A DNA stretch of 64,000 nucleotides from Candidatus Bathyarchaeota archaeon (GTDB lineage Archaea > Thermoproteota > Bathyarchaeia > TCS64), in contig JAOZHO010000034.1 of the NCBI GenBank assembly GCA_026014875.1, forward strand, positions 1 through 64,000. Reading direction: 5' to 3'. Shown here piece after piece: positions 1-8,115 of this stretch. A program made the position numbers and the translations under genes. Under the pieces are notes generated by a model, which ran no database searches, was not told where the DNA came from, and saw nothing but the letters and a program-made list of their open reading frames with translations. Within the stretch, counting starts at the first letter, position 1, and each line of letters starts with the position of its first letter.

Positions 1-50
1 CCACAGCCCTCAACGGCAACCCCACGGAGAATGCCCCCCCGGGCAATCCA

Positions 51-60
51 TTGTTAAATA
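51..60 (+). promoter_or_regulatory. TATA-like box of the MFS gene
   Basis: The AT-rich element TTGTTAAATA lies about 45-50 nt before the GTG start of the transporter in otherwise GC-rich DNA. It is the only TATA-like element in the upstream stretch available in the window. Confidence 0.4.
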
Positions 61-104
61 CGAAGTTGATGAATACCACCTAATCCCTCCCGAGTGAACA
101 CTCC

Positions 105-1355
105 GTGGCGTACCTGAGACGGCTCCGCGACTTCATGCGAGACCAGACCAGGAACTATAACGTCCTCCTCACCCGGAGCGTCGTCGCCACGTTCCTCAGA
201 CAGCTCGCCGAGAACTTTACCAACATCTACATCGTGGAACTCGGCGCCACCCCCCTCCAGCTCAGCGCCGTCAGGGCCCTAGGCGCCGCAGCCAGCGCCC
301 TCGTCTCCATCCCCGCGGGATGGCTCTCCGACGTCTACAGCCTCAAGAAGATCATGATCATCGGCATGGTCCTCCAGGTCCTCTCCGTGGCCTGCTACGC
401 CTTCGCCCAGAACTGGCAGTGGATCATCGCCGCCATTATCTTCGGCACCCTCACCATGACACTGGTCTTCAGGATGCAGAACATCCTCATCGCGAACAGC
501 CTCACAGACACCAACAGGGCCACGGGCTTCGCCATCCGCACCGTGGTCCGCCAGTTCCTCGCCATCTTCGCCCCCACCATCGGCGGGGCCCTCGTCCACC
601 TCTCAGGCGGCATCTCCATCCAGGGCATCCGCCCCCTCTACTTCATCCAGCTCGTCGGCTACACGGCCGTCTCAATATACGTGGCCCGAAACCTCGAGGA
701 CGTCGAGACACAGAAAAGCGTCCAGCCTAACAAACTGATCGGCCAGTTCAGGGAGATGTTCGCCTCGGGGAAGAACCTGGGCAGATTCGCCGTGGTCCAG
801 GCCATGGGCTCAGTCACCATAGGGATGAGCATGCCCTTCTCCTTCGTGTACGCCGCGGATATCAAGGGGGCGGACTCCCTCACCATCGGCTACATGGGGA
901 CATGCTTCATCCTGGTCTCCATGCTCCTGGCGATACCCATCGGGAACCTGGCCGACACCCGGGGAAGGAAGTTCATCATCTTCGTCACCCGCCCCTTCTA
1001 CTACCTCAGCAGCATTCTCCTGGTCCTCGCCCCCGTCGGGGCCCCGTGGGTGCTCATCCTGGCGTGGGGGTGCAGGGGGGTGATGATGAGCGCCCAGGCG
1101 TTCAACACCATGAGCATGGAGATGGTGCCCCCCGAGTACAGGGGACGGTGGACGGGCTTCGTCAGCCTCTTCCAGAACCTCCTCAGGGTCCCCTCGATCC
1201 TCCTGGGAGGCTACATCTACGAGAACATAGATCCGACCCTCGTCTTCATCGTCCCCCTTCTCCTGGATGCCCTGGTCCGGATGCCCCTCCTGAACACCAT
1301 CCCGGACACCCTCAAATCCAGGCAGCCGCCCCCGGGACCACCCGTCCAGGAGTGA
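105..1355 (+). CDS. MFS transporter
   Basis: A 416-residue polytopic membrane protein of the major facilitator superfamily. Two copies of the family loop motif are visible, GWLSDVYSLKK at residues 72-82 and GNLADTRGRK at 280-289, one per six-helix half, with a hydrophilic central loop near residues 195-225. Length is normal for the family. The start is GTG; no better in-frame start lies upstream. Substrate cannot be told from sequence. It is transcribed alone on the plus strand, followed by a small ORF. Confidence 0.9.
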   Translation: MAYLRRLRDFMRDQTRNYNVLLTRSVVATFLRQLAENFTNIYIVELGATPLQLSAVRALGAAASALVSIPAGWLSDVYSLKKIMIIGMVLQVLSVACYAFAQNWQWIIAAIIFGTLTMTLVFRMQNILIANSLTDTNRATGFAIRTVVRQFLAIFAPTIGGALVHLSGGISIQGIRPLYFIQLVGYTAVSIYVARNLEDVETQKSVQPNKLIGQFREMFASGKNLGRFAVVQAMGSVTIGMSMPFSFVYAADIKGADSLTIGYMGTCFILVSMLLAIPIGNLADTRGRKFIIFVTRPFYYLSSILLVLAPVGAPWVLILAWGCRGVMMSAQAFNTMSMEMVPPEYRGRWTGFVSLFQNLLRVPSILLGGYIYENIDPTLVFIVPLLLDALVRMPLLNTIPDTLKSRQPPPGPPVQE

Positions 1356-1409
1356 GAACCCCTTCCTCCACGAAACGTTTAACACTCCCAAAACCCCCAA
1401 AAGACATGC

Positions 1410-1661
1410 ATGGCCAAAGAAGAGATGGACAAGAGGAGCTTCGAGAACATCGTCTGGTTCTACCGCGACGAGCTCGCCCAGGTCACAGAGGGCACGCGGG
1501 CCACCGAACTCTTTCCCAAGGGCCTTCGACGCCGCCTCCTAGGCCTCGGGGTCCTCGTCTACAGGAGGGGCCGGAGCGGCCTACGGTACATTCTGAGCGC
1601 CACGGCCCAGGAGCTCCTGCAGACCCTCGCCTCGGGCGCGCCTACCTCAGCCGGCCCGTGA
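1410..1661 (+). CDS. small basic hypothetical protein
   Basis: An 83-residue protein of unknown function, rich in Arg/Leu (for example RRRLLGLGVLVYRRGRSG), 54 bp downstream of the MFS gene. A TTTAACAC element about 30 nt before the ATG could be its promoter. I recognise no domain. The centre contains a plausible amphipathic helix and a basic strand, as in small nucleic-acid-binding folds, but this is speculation. Its last 20 bp overlap, on the other strand, the end of an aminotransferase-like gene relic, so the C-terminus may be a recent addition. Confidence 0.5.
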   Translation: MAKEEMDKRSFENIVWFYRDELAQVTEGTRATELFPKGLRRRLLGLGVLVYRRGRSGLRYILSATAQELLQTLASGAPTSAGP

Positions 1662-1776
1662 ACGCGTCTAACCGGCCAAGCCCTCCCTTCAGGGCATCGG
1701 CGGGCATCCCCGTGCATATCCTCAGGTAGCCCTCCACGCTGAAGAACGCCCCGGGGTTCAGGTAGCTTGGCTCTAC
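1642..1776 (-). pseudogene. relic: C-terminal end of a PLP-dependent aminotransferase
   Basis: Translating the minus strand gives about 43 residues that end at TAG (1644-1642) and read like the end of a class I/II aminotransferase: a PG.FF..EGYLRI block (GAFFSVEGYLRICTGMP) followed by a helix of the type ..L..GL.RL..F. The usual motif holds the substrate-binding Arg of the small domain. An in-frame stop lies just upstream near 1790, and no further aminotransferase sequence is visible to the right, so this is a truncated remnant. Homology is judged by eye only. Confidence 0.55.
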
Positions 1777-2225
1777 TGTTTTTGATTAAAAAAAGCCGTT
1801 GGTCCCTCTCTCGGATGGTTAAATGCTACCTCAGATTATCGTGTATCTGTTAGCAGATAATGTGAAACCAAATCTAGGGGGCCAATCTTTCGCGCGCCCG
1901 AACGAGTGTGTGGGGAATAATTTTATCCCAGAGTCCAAGCCCAACTCCATTTTCTCTCTTTTTCTAACTTTTTCTCGCGCGCAGCGTTGTAACTCTTTGT
2001 ATCTCTATAACCCATGTAATTCATTCCTTTTCGTTTTGGTATACTAAGAATAAGCGGAAACTATACTCTCGGCATTTCATCACATTGCCAGAATACTCGA
2101 TATTAAACCTGTTGGTCAAGCAGACGCTCGCGAAAATCACGTGTGCGGGGACACGGTGCATCAGTCATTAGAATAGATGTAGATATCGTGGAATCCGGGG
2201 TCCATGAAGGCTCTCCTTCGGAACA
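1777..2225. other. AT-rich intergenic stretch without a recognisable gene
   Basis: About 450 bp that are clearly more AT-rich than the flanks. A 74-codon ORF here (1823-2047) has a low-complexity Ser/Phe/Asn/Leu composition and no recognisable motif, so I do not call it. Pyrimidine runs at about 1950-1990 (TTTTCTCTCTTTTTCT) could act as a terminator for minus-strand-poor or plus-strand transcription. No tRNA-like cloverleaf or repeat array was seen. Confidence 0.4.
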
Positions 2226-2233
2226 CCTATATT
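2226..2233 (+). promoter_or_regulatory. TATA box of the DUF5661 gene
   Basis: CCTATATT lies about 26 nt before the ATG at 2256, the spacing expected for a leaderless archaeal transcript. Confidence 0.45.
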
Positions 2234-2255
2234 CTCAGTCACGAGTTTTCAATCC

Positions 2256-2525
2256 ATGCCAAAAAAAGTGTTCACGGCCGAGAAGGCAAAGGAGATAGGG
2301 GAGACCCTGGGCGTCGACTGGTCCAAGTTCGACGTGGAGCAGTTCAGGGTGGGGATGGACGTGGAGCTGGAGCACGGCACGGTGGACCCCCACACCAACG
2401 TCACCGACGACGACCCGCTCGCCACGGGCAAAGTCGCCCTCGCCCACCTCAACGAGTTCCCCGACTATTACACCCGGCTGCTGGAGATGGAAGAGGAAGC
2501 CGAGGAGTACTGGGAGAACCGATAG
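2256..2525 (+). CDS. DUF5661 family protein
   Basis: An 89-residue acidic cytoplasmic protein. The sequence VDWSKFDVEQFRVGMDVELEHG, here given in parts (VDWSKF, EQFRVGMDVELEHG), then VTDDDPLATGKVALAHLNEF and PDYYTRLLEMEEEAEEYW matches the DUF5661 pattern that I know from phage and prokaryotic genomes, where the function is not established. The conserved ELEHG and HLNEFPDYY segments are complete, so the protein is full-length. It stands alone between two long non-coding stretches, with a TATA box consistent with leaderless expression. Confidence 0.8.
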   Translation: MPKKVFTAEKAKEIGETLGVDWSKFDVEQFRVGMDVELEHGTVDPHTNVTDDDPLATGKVALAHLNEFPDYYTRLLEMEEEAEEYWENR

Positions 2526-2554
2526 GCTGAAAGCCAGGGAGAGGTCCCCCTCCA

Positions 2555-2560
2555 TTTTTT
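2555..2560 (+). terminator. oligo-T terminator after the DUF5661 gene
   Basis: A T6 run 30 bp after the stop codon in GC-rich DNA, typical of archaeal oligo-T termination. Confidence 0.4.
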
Positions 2561-2582
2561 CCGCCTCCTGAGTTATTAGCGG

Positions 2583-2805
2583 TTAATCGGGGGGCATTTC
2601 GATCTGCGTGTTCGATAGGACTAGGGTCCAGTATCCATGTCCCGTCTCGAAGTCAGTCACAGAGTAATCCCCTGAAGCACTCCAGGTCACCAGCTGATAG
2701 AACCCAGATGTCGTCGAGATCCGATGCTGCCTACATGTCGTCAGGAACAACGGGGAGGGATACCATGTTCCACCCCGCCCTCAACTCCAGCACTACCCCC
2801 CATAT
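2583..2805 (-). pseudogene. relic: C-terminal domain of a secreted or cell-surface protein
   Basis: Minus-strand translation shows AGWNMVSLPVVPDDM, then a TAG stop (2733-2731), then after a change of frame SGFYQLVTWSASGDYSV and TDFETGHGYWTLVLSNTQI, ending at TAA (2585-2583). This is the familiar GWNLISIP...GYW type of C-terminal beta domain found at the ends of secreted archaeal proteins. One internal stop plus one frameshift within about 75 codons marks decay. The 5-prime part of the gene is not recognisable between 2806 and 2970. Confidence 0.6.
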
Positions 2806-2970
2806 CACCCATGGATGGAAGTGGATAGACGCCAAGTGTTTGGAACCCCAATGACGACGTTTAATCGCCTGCCATCTGCAAGTAATTTAATCCACTGATG
2901 ATTTCTAGCATGTTTTTACAGACAAATATGCGATCGGTTGATCGTTGAAGGCTCCCTTTTAGGCGCCGGG

Positions 2971-4335
2971 TCACCCTCGTTTGAAGGGGCTCTCCCCCGT
3001 CATGCACCGGATGCAGAGATGCTCCCGGGGGAGCCCCGTGGCCTCCACCACGTTCTCGGGGGAGTTGTACATGACGTTCTGGATCGACGGGAGCCTTTCC
3101 GCCACCCGCTTCCCCACCTCATCGAGCGGCTGCCCCTCGAACGCCCTCGCAGCGAGGGGCTTGTCCTCGGGGTCCGAGAAGCACGGGTAGTAGATGGGGC
3201 CGTAGCTCACCAGGAAGTCCACCTCCCTGGCCCCCGCCGTGAGGAGGTTCTGGGCCACAGACTCGCTCACCGTCCCCCTGACGATGCTGTCGTCGGTGAT
3301 CACCACCCTCTTCCCCCGGACCGTATCACGGATGATGTTGTGCTTCAGGTCGGAAGCCGTCTTCCGTGACTCGGGGTCGTCGATGATGTAGGTCCTCCCC
3401 AGGTAGGCGTTCTTGATCACCCCCTCGTCAGAGGAGACCCCCAGACTCTCCGCGACCCCCGTGCAGACGGATCTCCCCGAGTCGGGCGTAGGGATCACCA
3501 CGACGTCCTCGCCCTCGTAGGCCTCCAGCAGCCCGTGGGTCTCCACCAGGGCGTGGCCCAGGCGTTTCCTCACCGAGTGCACCGTCTGCCCCTCGATCAC
3601 CGAGTCGGGTCTCCCGAAGTAGATCCACTCGAATATGCAATGACCTCTCCGGGGCTCCAGCACCTCGTGTTCCTCGACTCCGCTCCCGTCCACTTTGAGG
3701 ATGGAGCCCGGGGCGAAGTCCCTCCTCTCATCGAATGTTATCCCCATGCTCTCCATGACGTCGATGGGCGCAGACTCGGAGGCGACGAAGACGTCCTCCC
3801 CGTTGAACGCGACGTAGAGGGGCCTCACCCCCACGGGGTCCCTCGCCGCAATCAGGGAGCTCTCACCGGCCTCCTTGTCCCTCACAGCCATCACGAGGCT
3901 GTAGTAGGCCATGGGCATATCCACCATCGTCTCGCTGAGGGCCTCCTCGATCCCGAGGCCTCCCTCGAGCTTCCCCCGGAGGACCCTTGTGAATGCCTCC
4001 TCGTTCGTCCCGGCGCCCCTGTCGGGGACATATCCGTCGAAAGTCAGGGAGATCTGGTAGCGGTCGGTCTCGAGGTAGATGGGTGCTATCTCGTTGTCGG
4101 CGTTCTCCCCCGAGGCGCACCCGATGACCACGTAGTCGTCGGGATGGATGAACGACTTGAACCTGTCCACGAAGACCTTGGAAACCAGCCCCCTCTCCTT
4201 CCACGTCCTCAGCGAATGGTCCCCCGCCGCCGAGAGCCCCGAGCTCTCCTGGCCCCGGTGCTGGACCCCGTAGAGGGTGTACAGCGCCTTCCTCACGGCT
4301 TCTTTCCTGGAATAGACTCCAACCACGCCTTGCAT
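2971..4335 (-). CDS. PurF-like phosphoribosyltransferase with degenerate glutaminase domain
   Basis: Resembles amidophosphoribosyltransferase (first step of purine synthesis: PRPP plus glutamine to phosphoribosylamine). The C-terminal PRPP domain is intact: ARDPVGVRPLY (164-174), PTPDSGRS (282-289), VVITDDSIVRGT (344-355) and a Cys-containing tail like that of archaeal PurF. The N-terminal glutaminase domain is not: the nucleophile of the usual M-C-G start is Gln (MQGVVG), the HVRYST-type segment is GCASGENAD (72-80), and the AHNGNLVN oxyanion segment is TFDGYVPD (98-105). The ATG at 4335 is chosen over TTG at 4344 because the TATA box at 4357-4367 would put the transcript start there. It may be an ammonia-dependent enzyme or a paralog with another role. 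Confidence 0.8.
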   Translation of the reverse strand: MQGVVGVYSRKEAVRKALYTLYGVQHRGQESSGLSAAGDHSLRTWKERGLVSKVFVDRFKSFIHPDDYVVIGCASGENADNEIAPIYLETDRYQISLTFDGYVPDRGAGTNEEAFTRVLRGKLEGGLGIEEALSETMVDMPMAYYSLVMAVRDKEAGESSLIAARDPVGVRPLYVAFNGEDVFVASESAPIDVMESMGITFDERRDFAPGSILKVDGSGVEEHEVLEPRRGHCIFEWIYFGRPDSVIEGQTVHSVRKRLGHALVETHGLLEAYEGEDVVVIPTPDSGRSVCTGVAESLGVSSDEGVIKNAYLGRTYIIDDPESRKTASDLKHNIIRDTVRGKRVVITDDSIVRGTVSESVAQNLLTAGAREVDFLVSYGPIYYPCFSDPEDKPLAARAFEGQPLDEVGKRVAERLPSIQNVMYNSPENVVEATGLPREHLCIRCMTGESPFKRG

Positions 4336-4356
4336 ATCAGACAAGGGTGCACGCTG

Positions 4357-4367
4357 GAGATAAAAAC
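4357..4367 (-). promoter_or_regulatory. TATA box of the PurF-like gene
   Basis: On the minus strand the element reads TTTTTATCTC, about 27 nt before ATG 4335. It supports a leaderless transcript starting at that ATG and therefore the MQG N-terminus. Confidence 0.55.
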
Positions 4368-4434
4368 CCGACGCGCGGGTGCCGTGAAGTATCCGTCGGG
4401 GCTGGCGGGGGGCACACGTTTGGGGGGGGTACTC

Positions 4435-4830
4435 TCACTCGATGAGGGGCCGGAACTTGTAGCCGTACTCTATGATCCCGGAGTTGCCGTCCACTTTGAC
4501 GCGGCGGAACGCGGCTTCGACCCTCATCCCGGTCTTCATCTTGATGGGCTCAATGTCCACTAGCTGGGAGAGCACCCGCACCCCGTCGTCGAGTTCCACG
4601 AGGGCCACCAAGTAGGGAGCGTACTCCATGTAGCCCGCCGGGGGATTCCGGACCACCGTCCAGGTCACCACGTGCCCCGTCTCCGCCAGCTTCACCTCCT
4701 CGAGGTCAACGGAGCCGCATGGAGAGCAGACGCCGCTCCGGGGGAACATTACACTCCCGCACTGGGCGCACATCTGACCGATCAGCCTGTACCTGTACTT
4801 GGTCTCCCGCCAGTACCTTGGAACGCTCAT
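4435..4830 (-). CDS. Zn-ribbon OB-fold protein (DUF35 family)
   Basis: A 131-residue protein with an N-terminal zinc ribbon (C21, C24, C35, C38) followed by an OB-fold. In archaea such DUF35 proteins bridge acetoacetyl-CoA thiolase and HMG-CoA synthase and share the CoA pantetheine channel; relatives pair with thiolase-like aldolases in steroid degradation. It is the last gene of a three-gene minus-strand operon and begins 1 bp after the thiolase stop codon. All four zinc ligands are present. Confidence 0.9.
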   Translation of the reverse strand: MSVPRYWRETKYRYRLIGQMCAQCGSVMFPRSGVCSPCGSVDLEEVKLAETGHVVTWTVVRNPPAGYMEYAPYLVALVELDDGVRVLSQLVDIEPIKMKTGMRVEAAFRRVKVDGNSGIIEYGYKFRPLIE

Positions 4831-4831
4831 C

Positions 4832-5974
4832 TCAGCCCCTCCTCAAAATCGTGACAGCACACGTCGAACCCAGGCCTCCCAAGCTCTCCGCGAGGCCCAC
4901 CCGGGCCCCCTCCACCTGACACGGGCCGGCCCTCCCCTGAAGCTGGAGCGCGACCTCCCCCACCTGGTAGAGCCCCGTCGCCCCCAGGGGATGACCCCGG
5001 GCCTTGAGCCCCCCGAATGTGTTCGTGGGGACCTCGCCGCCCCGGAGGGTGCATCCGTCTGCTACGAAGGCGGCGCCCTTCCCCTTCTCGACGAATCCCA
5101 GGTCCTCGAGGCTGACGACCCCGGCTATGGTGGTCTCGTCGTGGACCTCCACCAGGTCCACCTCCTCGGGGGTGACCCCTGCAGTCTTGTAGGCCCTCTC
5201 CGCCGCCGTCTTCACCGCGTCGAATGTCAGTATGTCCTTCCTACCTGCGAGGTAGTATGGTCCCGTCGCGACTGACGTCGCCGCGACCTCCACCCCCTCG
5301 GGGGCTTGTTCTGCGGGCATCAGTATCAGTGCGGCGGCTCCGTCCCCCACCGCTGCGCACTCGAGCATGTGTATCGGGTCTGCTTCCATGGGGGAGGAGA
5401 GGACCCTGTCGATGGCCACTTTGAAGGGGTACTGGCTGTGCTTGCTCCCCACGGCGTGCTCGTGGCCCCGGACGGCGAACATCGCTATCTCTTCGGCCGT
5501 GGCGCCGTATGTCTCCATGTAGTTCCTGTGGATGAGGGCGTTGAGCCCCGTGTTGGTGACCCCGGTGTAGGCGGTGTACTCCTGGTCCTCCGCCATCGCG
5601 AGGATGGAGAGCACGTCCTCGGGGAGGCCGTCGCTCATCTTCTCGACGCCCCCCACCAATACGCAGTCGGCGAACCCCGACGCCACCGCCTTTACACCCT
5701 CGTGGAACGCGACGCCCCCGCTGGCCGAGGCCGCCCCCACGCTCAGGGCCGGCACCCCCCGCATCCCGAGGGCGTCCGCGAGCATCGCCCCGAGGTGCAT
5801 CTGATCCTGCAGGATTGGGGCCCCCATGTTGGCTACGTAGAGGGCGTCTATCTCCTTGGTGCCCGCGTCCTCGAAGGCTTTGTAGGCGGCCTCCGTGAAG
5901 AGGTCTTTGAGCCCCTTCTCCCAGTGCTCGCTGACCTTGGTGAGGCCGACCCCGGCTACGGCGACGGGCCTCAT
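4832..5974 (-). CDS. thiolase-family protein with Ser in place of the nucleophilic Cys
   Basis: A 380-residue archaeal (SCP2-like) thiolase in the HMG-CoA synthase operon, expected to supply acetoacetyl-CoA for mevalonate synthesis. The usual AACASGG nucleophile segment reads AASASGG: residue 83 is Ser (codon TCG at 5728-5726). Other active-site features remain: VHD with His278, GHP at 327-329 and a Cys at 372 near the C-terminus. It overlaps the upstream HMG-CoA synthase gene by ATGA. Either thiolysis uses another residue, or it works in decarboxylative, aldolase-like or scaffold mode, as in Cys-less thiolase relatives bound to DUF35 proteins. Confidence 0.88.
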   Translation of the reverse strand: MRPVAVAGVGLTKVSEHWEKGLKDLFTEAAYKAFEDAGTKEIDALYVANMGAPILQDQMHLGAMLADALGMRGVPALSVGAASASGGVAFHEGVKAVASGFADCVLVGGVEKMSDGLPEDVLSILAMAEDQEYTAYTGVTNTGLNALIHRNYMETYGATAEEIAMFAVRGHEHAVGSKHSQYPFKVAIDRVLSSPMEADPIHMLECAAVGDGAAALILMPAEQAPEGVEVAATSVATGPYYLAGRKDILTFDAVKTAAERAYKTAGVTPEEVDLVEVHDETTIAGVVSLEDLGFVEKGKGAAFVADGCTLRGGEVPTNTFGGLKARGHPLGATGLYQVGEVALQLQGRAGPCQVEGARVGLAESLGGLGSTCAVTILRRG

Positions 5975-7011
5975 TTGACGATCTTACCCCTCAGCTTCGA
6001 GTAGACCGAGTAGTCGATGTACCGTTTCCGGTCCACGAATCGGGAGACCGCGGGCTCCAGCCTGCGGTCGTTGGTGATGGCGTCCTGGACGGTGAGGCTG
6101 AAGGCGTCGCTCCCCGCCCCGGAGCCGTAGCTGACCGCCAGTATCCTGTCCCCGGGGTCGGCGATGTCTAGGGTCGCTGCGAGCCCCAGGGGGGTGGACC
6201 CGGAGTAGGTGTTCCCCACGAAGGGGACTATGAGCCCCGGTTTGATCGCGTCCATGCTGAACCCTAGGGTCCGGGCGGCCTTGATGGGGAACTTGACGTT
6301 GGGCTGGTGGAACACCGCGTACTTGTAGTCCCCGGCCTCGGTGCCCAGCTCCCCCATGAGCTCCTTGGCGGCCCCGATGACGTGCTTGAAGTAGGCGGGC
6401 TCCCCGGTGAACCTGTTCCCGTGGCGGGGGTACATCTCGTGCTCCCTGCGCCAAAAGTCCGGCGTATCCGTCACATAGCTGCAGGAGCCCTCGATCTCCG
6501 CGAGGGTCCGGGCAGGCTTCTTCCCGAATATATATGCCGCGCCTCCGCAGGAGGCGGTGTACTCCAGGGCGTCGCCGGGCCTCCCTTGGGCGGTGTCGGC
6601 CCCGATGGCCATCGCGTATTTCATCATCCCGCTGGAGACGAGTCCGATGCATGTCTGGAAAGCCTCGGTGCCCGCCTTGCAGGCGAACTCGTAGTCCGCG
6701 GCCAGGACGTTGGGGGTGGCCCCGATGGCCTCGGCGACGACGGTCCCCGAAGGCTTCACTGCGTAGGGCTTCGACTCGGTTCCCACGTATACGGCCCCGA
6801 TCTCCTGGGGGTCGATCCCCGCCCTCTTCACGGCGTACCTTGCGCACTCTACGGCGATGGTGATTGTGTCCTCGTCCATGGCGACGACGGACTTTTCTTC
6901 GATGGGTGTCCCGGAGCCCCCCCATACCCGCTTCACCTCGGAGGCCCTGAGCCGGTTCATCGGGATGTACGCGCCGTACCCCACGATGCCCACTCCGCGA
7001 TCGATTTTCAT
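5971..7011 (-). CDS. hydroxymethylglutaryl-CoA synthase
   Basis: A 346-residue HMG-CoA synthase, condensing acetyl-CoA and acetoacetyl-CoA for the mevalonate pathway and archaeal lipids. The catalytic triad is visible at family positions: Glu79 (VGTES), Cys111 (YEFACKAG) and His235 (FHQPNVKFP). Length is that of archaeal enzymes. It is the first gene of the operon, followed by thiolase (ATGA overlap) and the DUF35 protein. HMG-CoA reductase is not in the window. A TATA box at 7053-7063 lies about 46 nt upstream. Confidence 0.95.
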   Translation of the reverse strand: MKIDRGVGIVGYGAYIPMNRLRASEVKRVWGGSGTPIEEKSVVAMDEDTITIAVECARYAVKRAGIDPQEIGAVYVGTESKPYAVKPSGTVVAEAIGATPNVLAADYEFACKAGTEAFQTCIGLVSSGMMKYAMAIGADTAQGRPGDALEYTASCGGAAYIFGKKPARTLAEIEGSCSYVTDTPDFWRREHEMYPRHGNRFTGEPAYFKHVIGAAKELMGELGTEAGDYKYAVFHQPNVKFPIKAARTLGFSMDAIKPGLIVPFVGNTYSGSTPLGLAATLDIADPGDRILAVSYGSGAGSDAFSLTVQDAITNDRRLEPAVSRFVDRKRYIDYSVYSKLRGKIVK

Positions 7012-7242
7012 GTTGATGGTCCTGTCCTGATTTGAATTGGGTGATTTAGTCGCTATTTAAACACTTCGACATGAATCGATGAGAACTTCGACGATTGACG
7101 AATATATCGTTCTGCTCGGGGAAGAGAAAAGGGAATGTAAACCCTACATGAGATATTCGATAAATATCTATCGACCTAATTACTGTGGGCACTCATCGTG
7201 CGCGCTGGCTGGTGACAATCCTGATAGACGAGGGCTCTCAGA
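7012..7242. promoter_or_regulatory. promoter region of the HMG-CoA synthase operon
   Basis: The minus-strand TATA element TGTTTAAATAG at 7053-7063 should drive the operon. The rest of this AT-rich spacer up to the end of the DUF362 gene shows the short direct repeat ACTTCGAC (at about 7063 and 7084) and no coding signal. Confidence 0.45.
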
Positions 7243-8115
7243 TTATCCCTGGAAGTAGACCTTCCTGATGGAGCCGATGGACTTCAGGGAGGCCTTCAAC
7301 GAGTAGGGTCTCTCGAAATCGCAGACGAATCTCTCCCAGCCGTCCCCCAGGACCTCCGGGTCCATCTCCCCCACCCCCATCTCGTGGGCCTTCGCGATGT
7401 GGGGGATCTCCCGGGGGTCGAAGCCCATGAGCCTGGCGCAGAGGGCGTCCACCGAGACCGGGCTCCTCCCAGCGACGATGACCCCCATCTCCCTCGGTGT
7501 CCCGATGAGGGGGCCGTTGCCCTCCATCGCGACGAGGCCGTCCACGACGATGAGGTCGTGCCTCACGGTCTTGGCGAGGTAGGGGAGGATCTCGTTGAGC
7601 TTCTTATGGAGCACGCTCTTCTTCCGCCTCTGGAGGACCCCGAACAGGTTCTTGATGCTGAGGGTCACAGAGACGTGGCCCTCCGTCTTGATCTTGGGGA
7701 GGTTCACGAAATAGTCTGCGTCGAGGACCGTCCGGGGGAGCCTGAGCTTCTTCCCGGCGACCTCGTGGACCTCCTGGTCGTCCCCGGTGAGGTTCATGAA
7801 CCCGACCCCGAGCTCGTCCAGCATGTCCAGGAGCCCCGAATTGGCGGCCCGGTTGTCCGCGGTGTCGGAGATGTTATCGGATTCGACGACGGTGATGTTA
7901 TCTGTCTTCTCCTGGATGAGGCATATGACGGCCTCGAGGATCCGGAAGTCGGTGATGACCATGCCGTGGGGGTTCTTCGCGTTGCAAAGGTTGGGCTTGA
8001 TGACCGCCGCCTCGCCCTCCCGGAGCCCCATCCCCCCGATGAACTCGATGGATCTTGCGATGGCCTTCTGGATGTCGTCGCCCGCCTCGACGAGTGAGAC
8101 CCTGTCCGGGGTCAC
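7243..8115 (-). CDS. DUF362 domain-containing protein
   Basis: A 290-residue protein of the DUF362 family, which is often associated with iron-sulfur chemistry and in some members carries ferredoxin domains; none is seen here. Family features include VIKPNLCNAKNP near residue 40, the DADYFVNLPKIKTE segment and LSIKNLFGVL. The function is not known. The GTG start overlaps the TGA of the upstream Gfo/Idh gene (GTGA), so the two are co-transcribed and probably act together. Confidence 0.85.
   Translation of the reverse strand: MTPDRVSLVEAGDDIQKAIARSIEFIGGMGLREGEAAVIKPNLCNAKNPHGMVITDFRILEAVICLIQEKTDNITVVESDNISDTADNRAANSGLLDMLDELGVGFMNLTGDDQEVHEVAGKKLRLPRTVLDADYFVNLPKIKTEGHVSVTLSIKNLFGVLQRRKKSVLHKKLNEILPYLAKTVRHDLIVVDGLVAMEGNGPLIGTPREMGVIVAGRSPVSVDALCARLMGFDPREIPHIAKAHEMGVGEMDPEVLGDGWERFVCDFERPYSLKASLKSIGSIRKVYFQG

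Noticed and set aside
902-1729. 275-codon frame in the MFS gene region
   Set aside because: Pro/Arg/His-rich out-of-frame translation across two real genes.
1823-2047. 74-codon plus-strand ORF
   Set aside because: It lies in AT-rich, low-complexity DNA, has an odd Ser/Phe/Asn/Leu composition, no motif and no clear promoter or ribosome binding site.
3535-4563. 342-codon open frame opposite the PurF-like gene
   Set aside because: Same shadow-frame pattern; the real gene on the other strand has clear motifs and a promoter.
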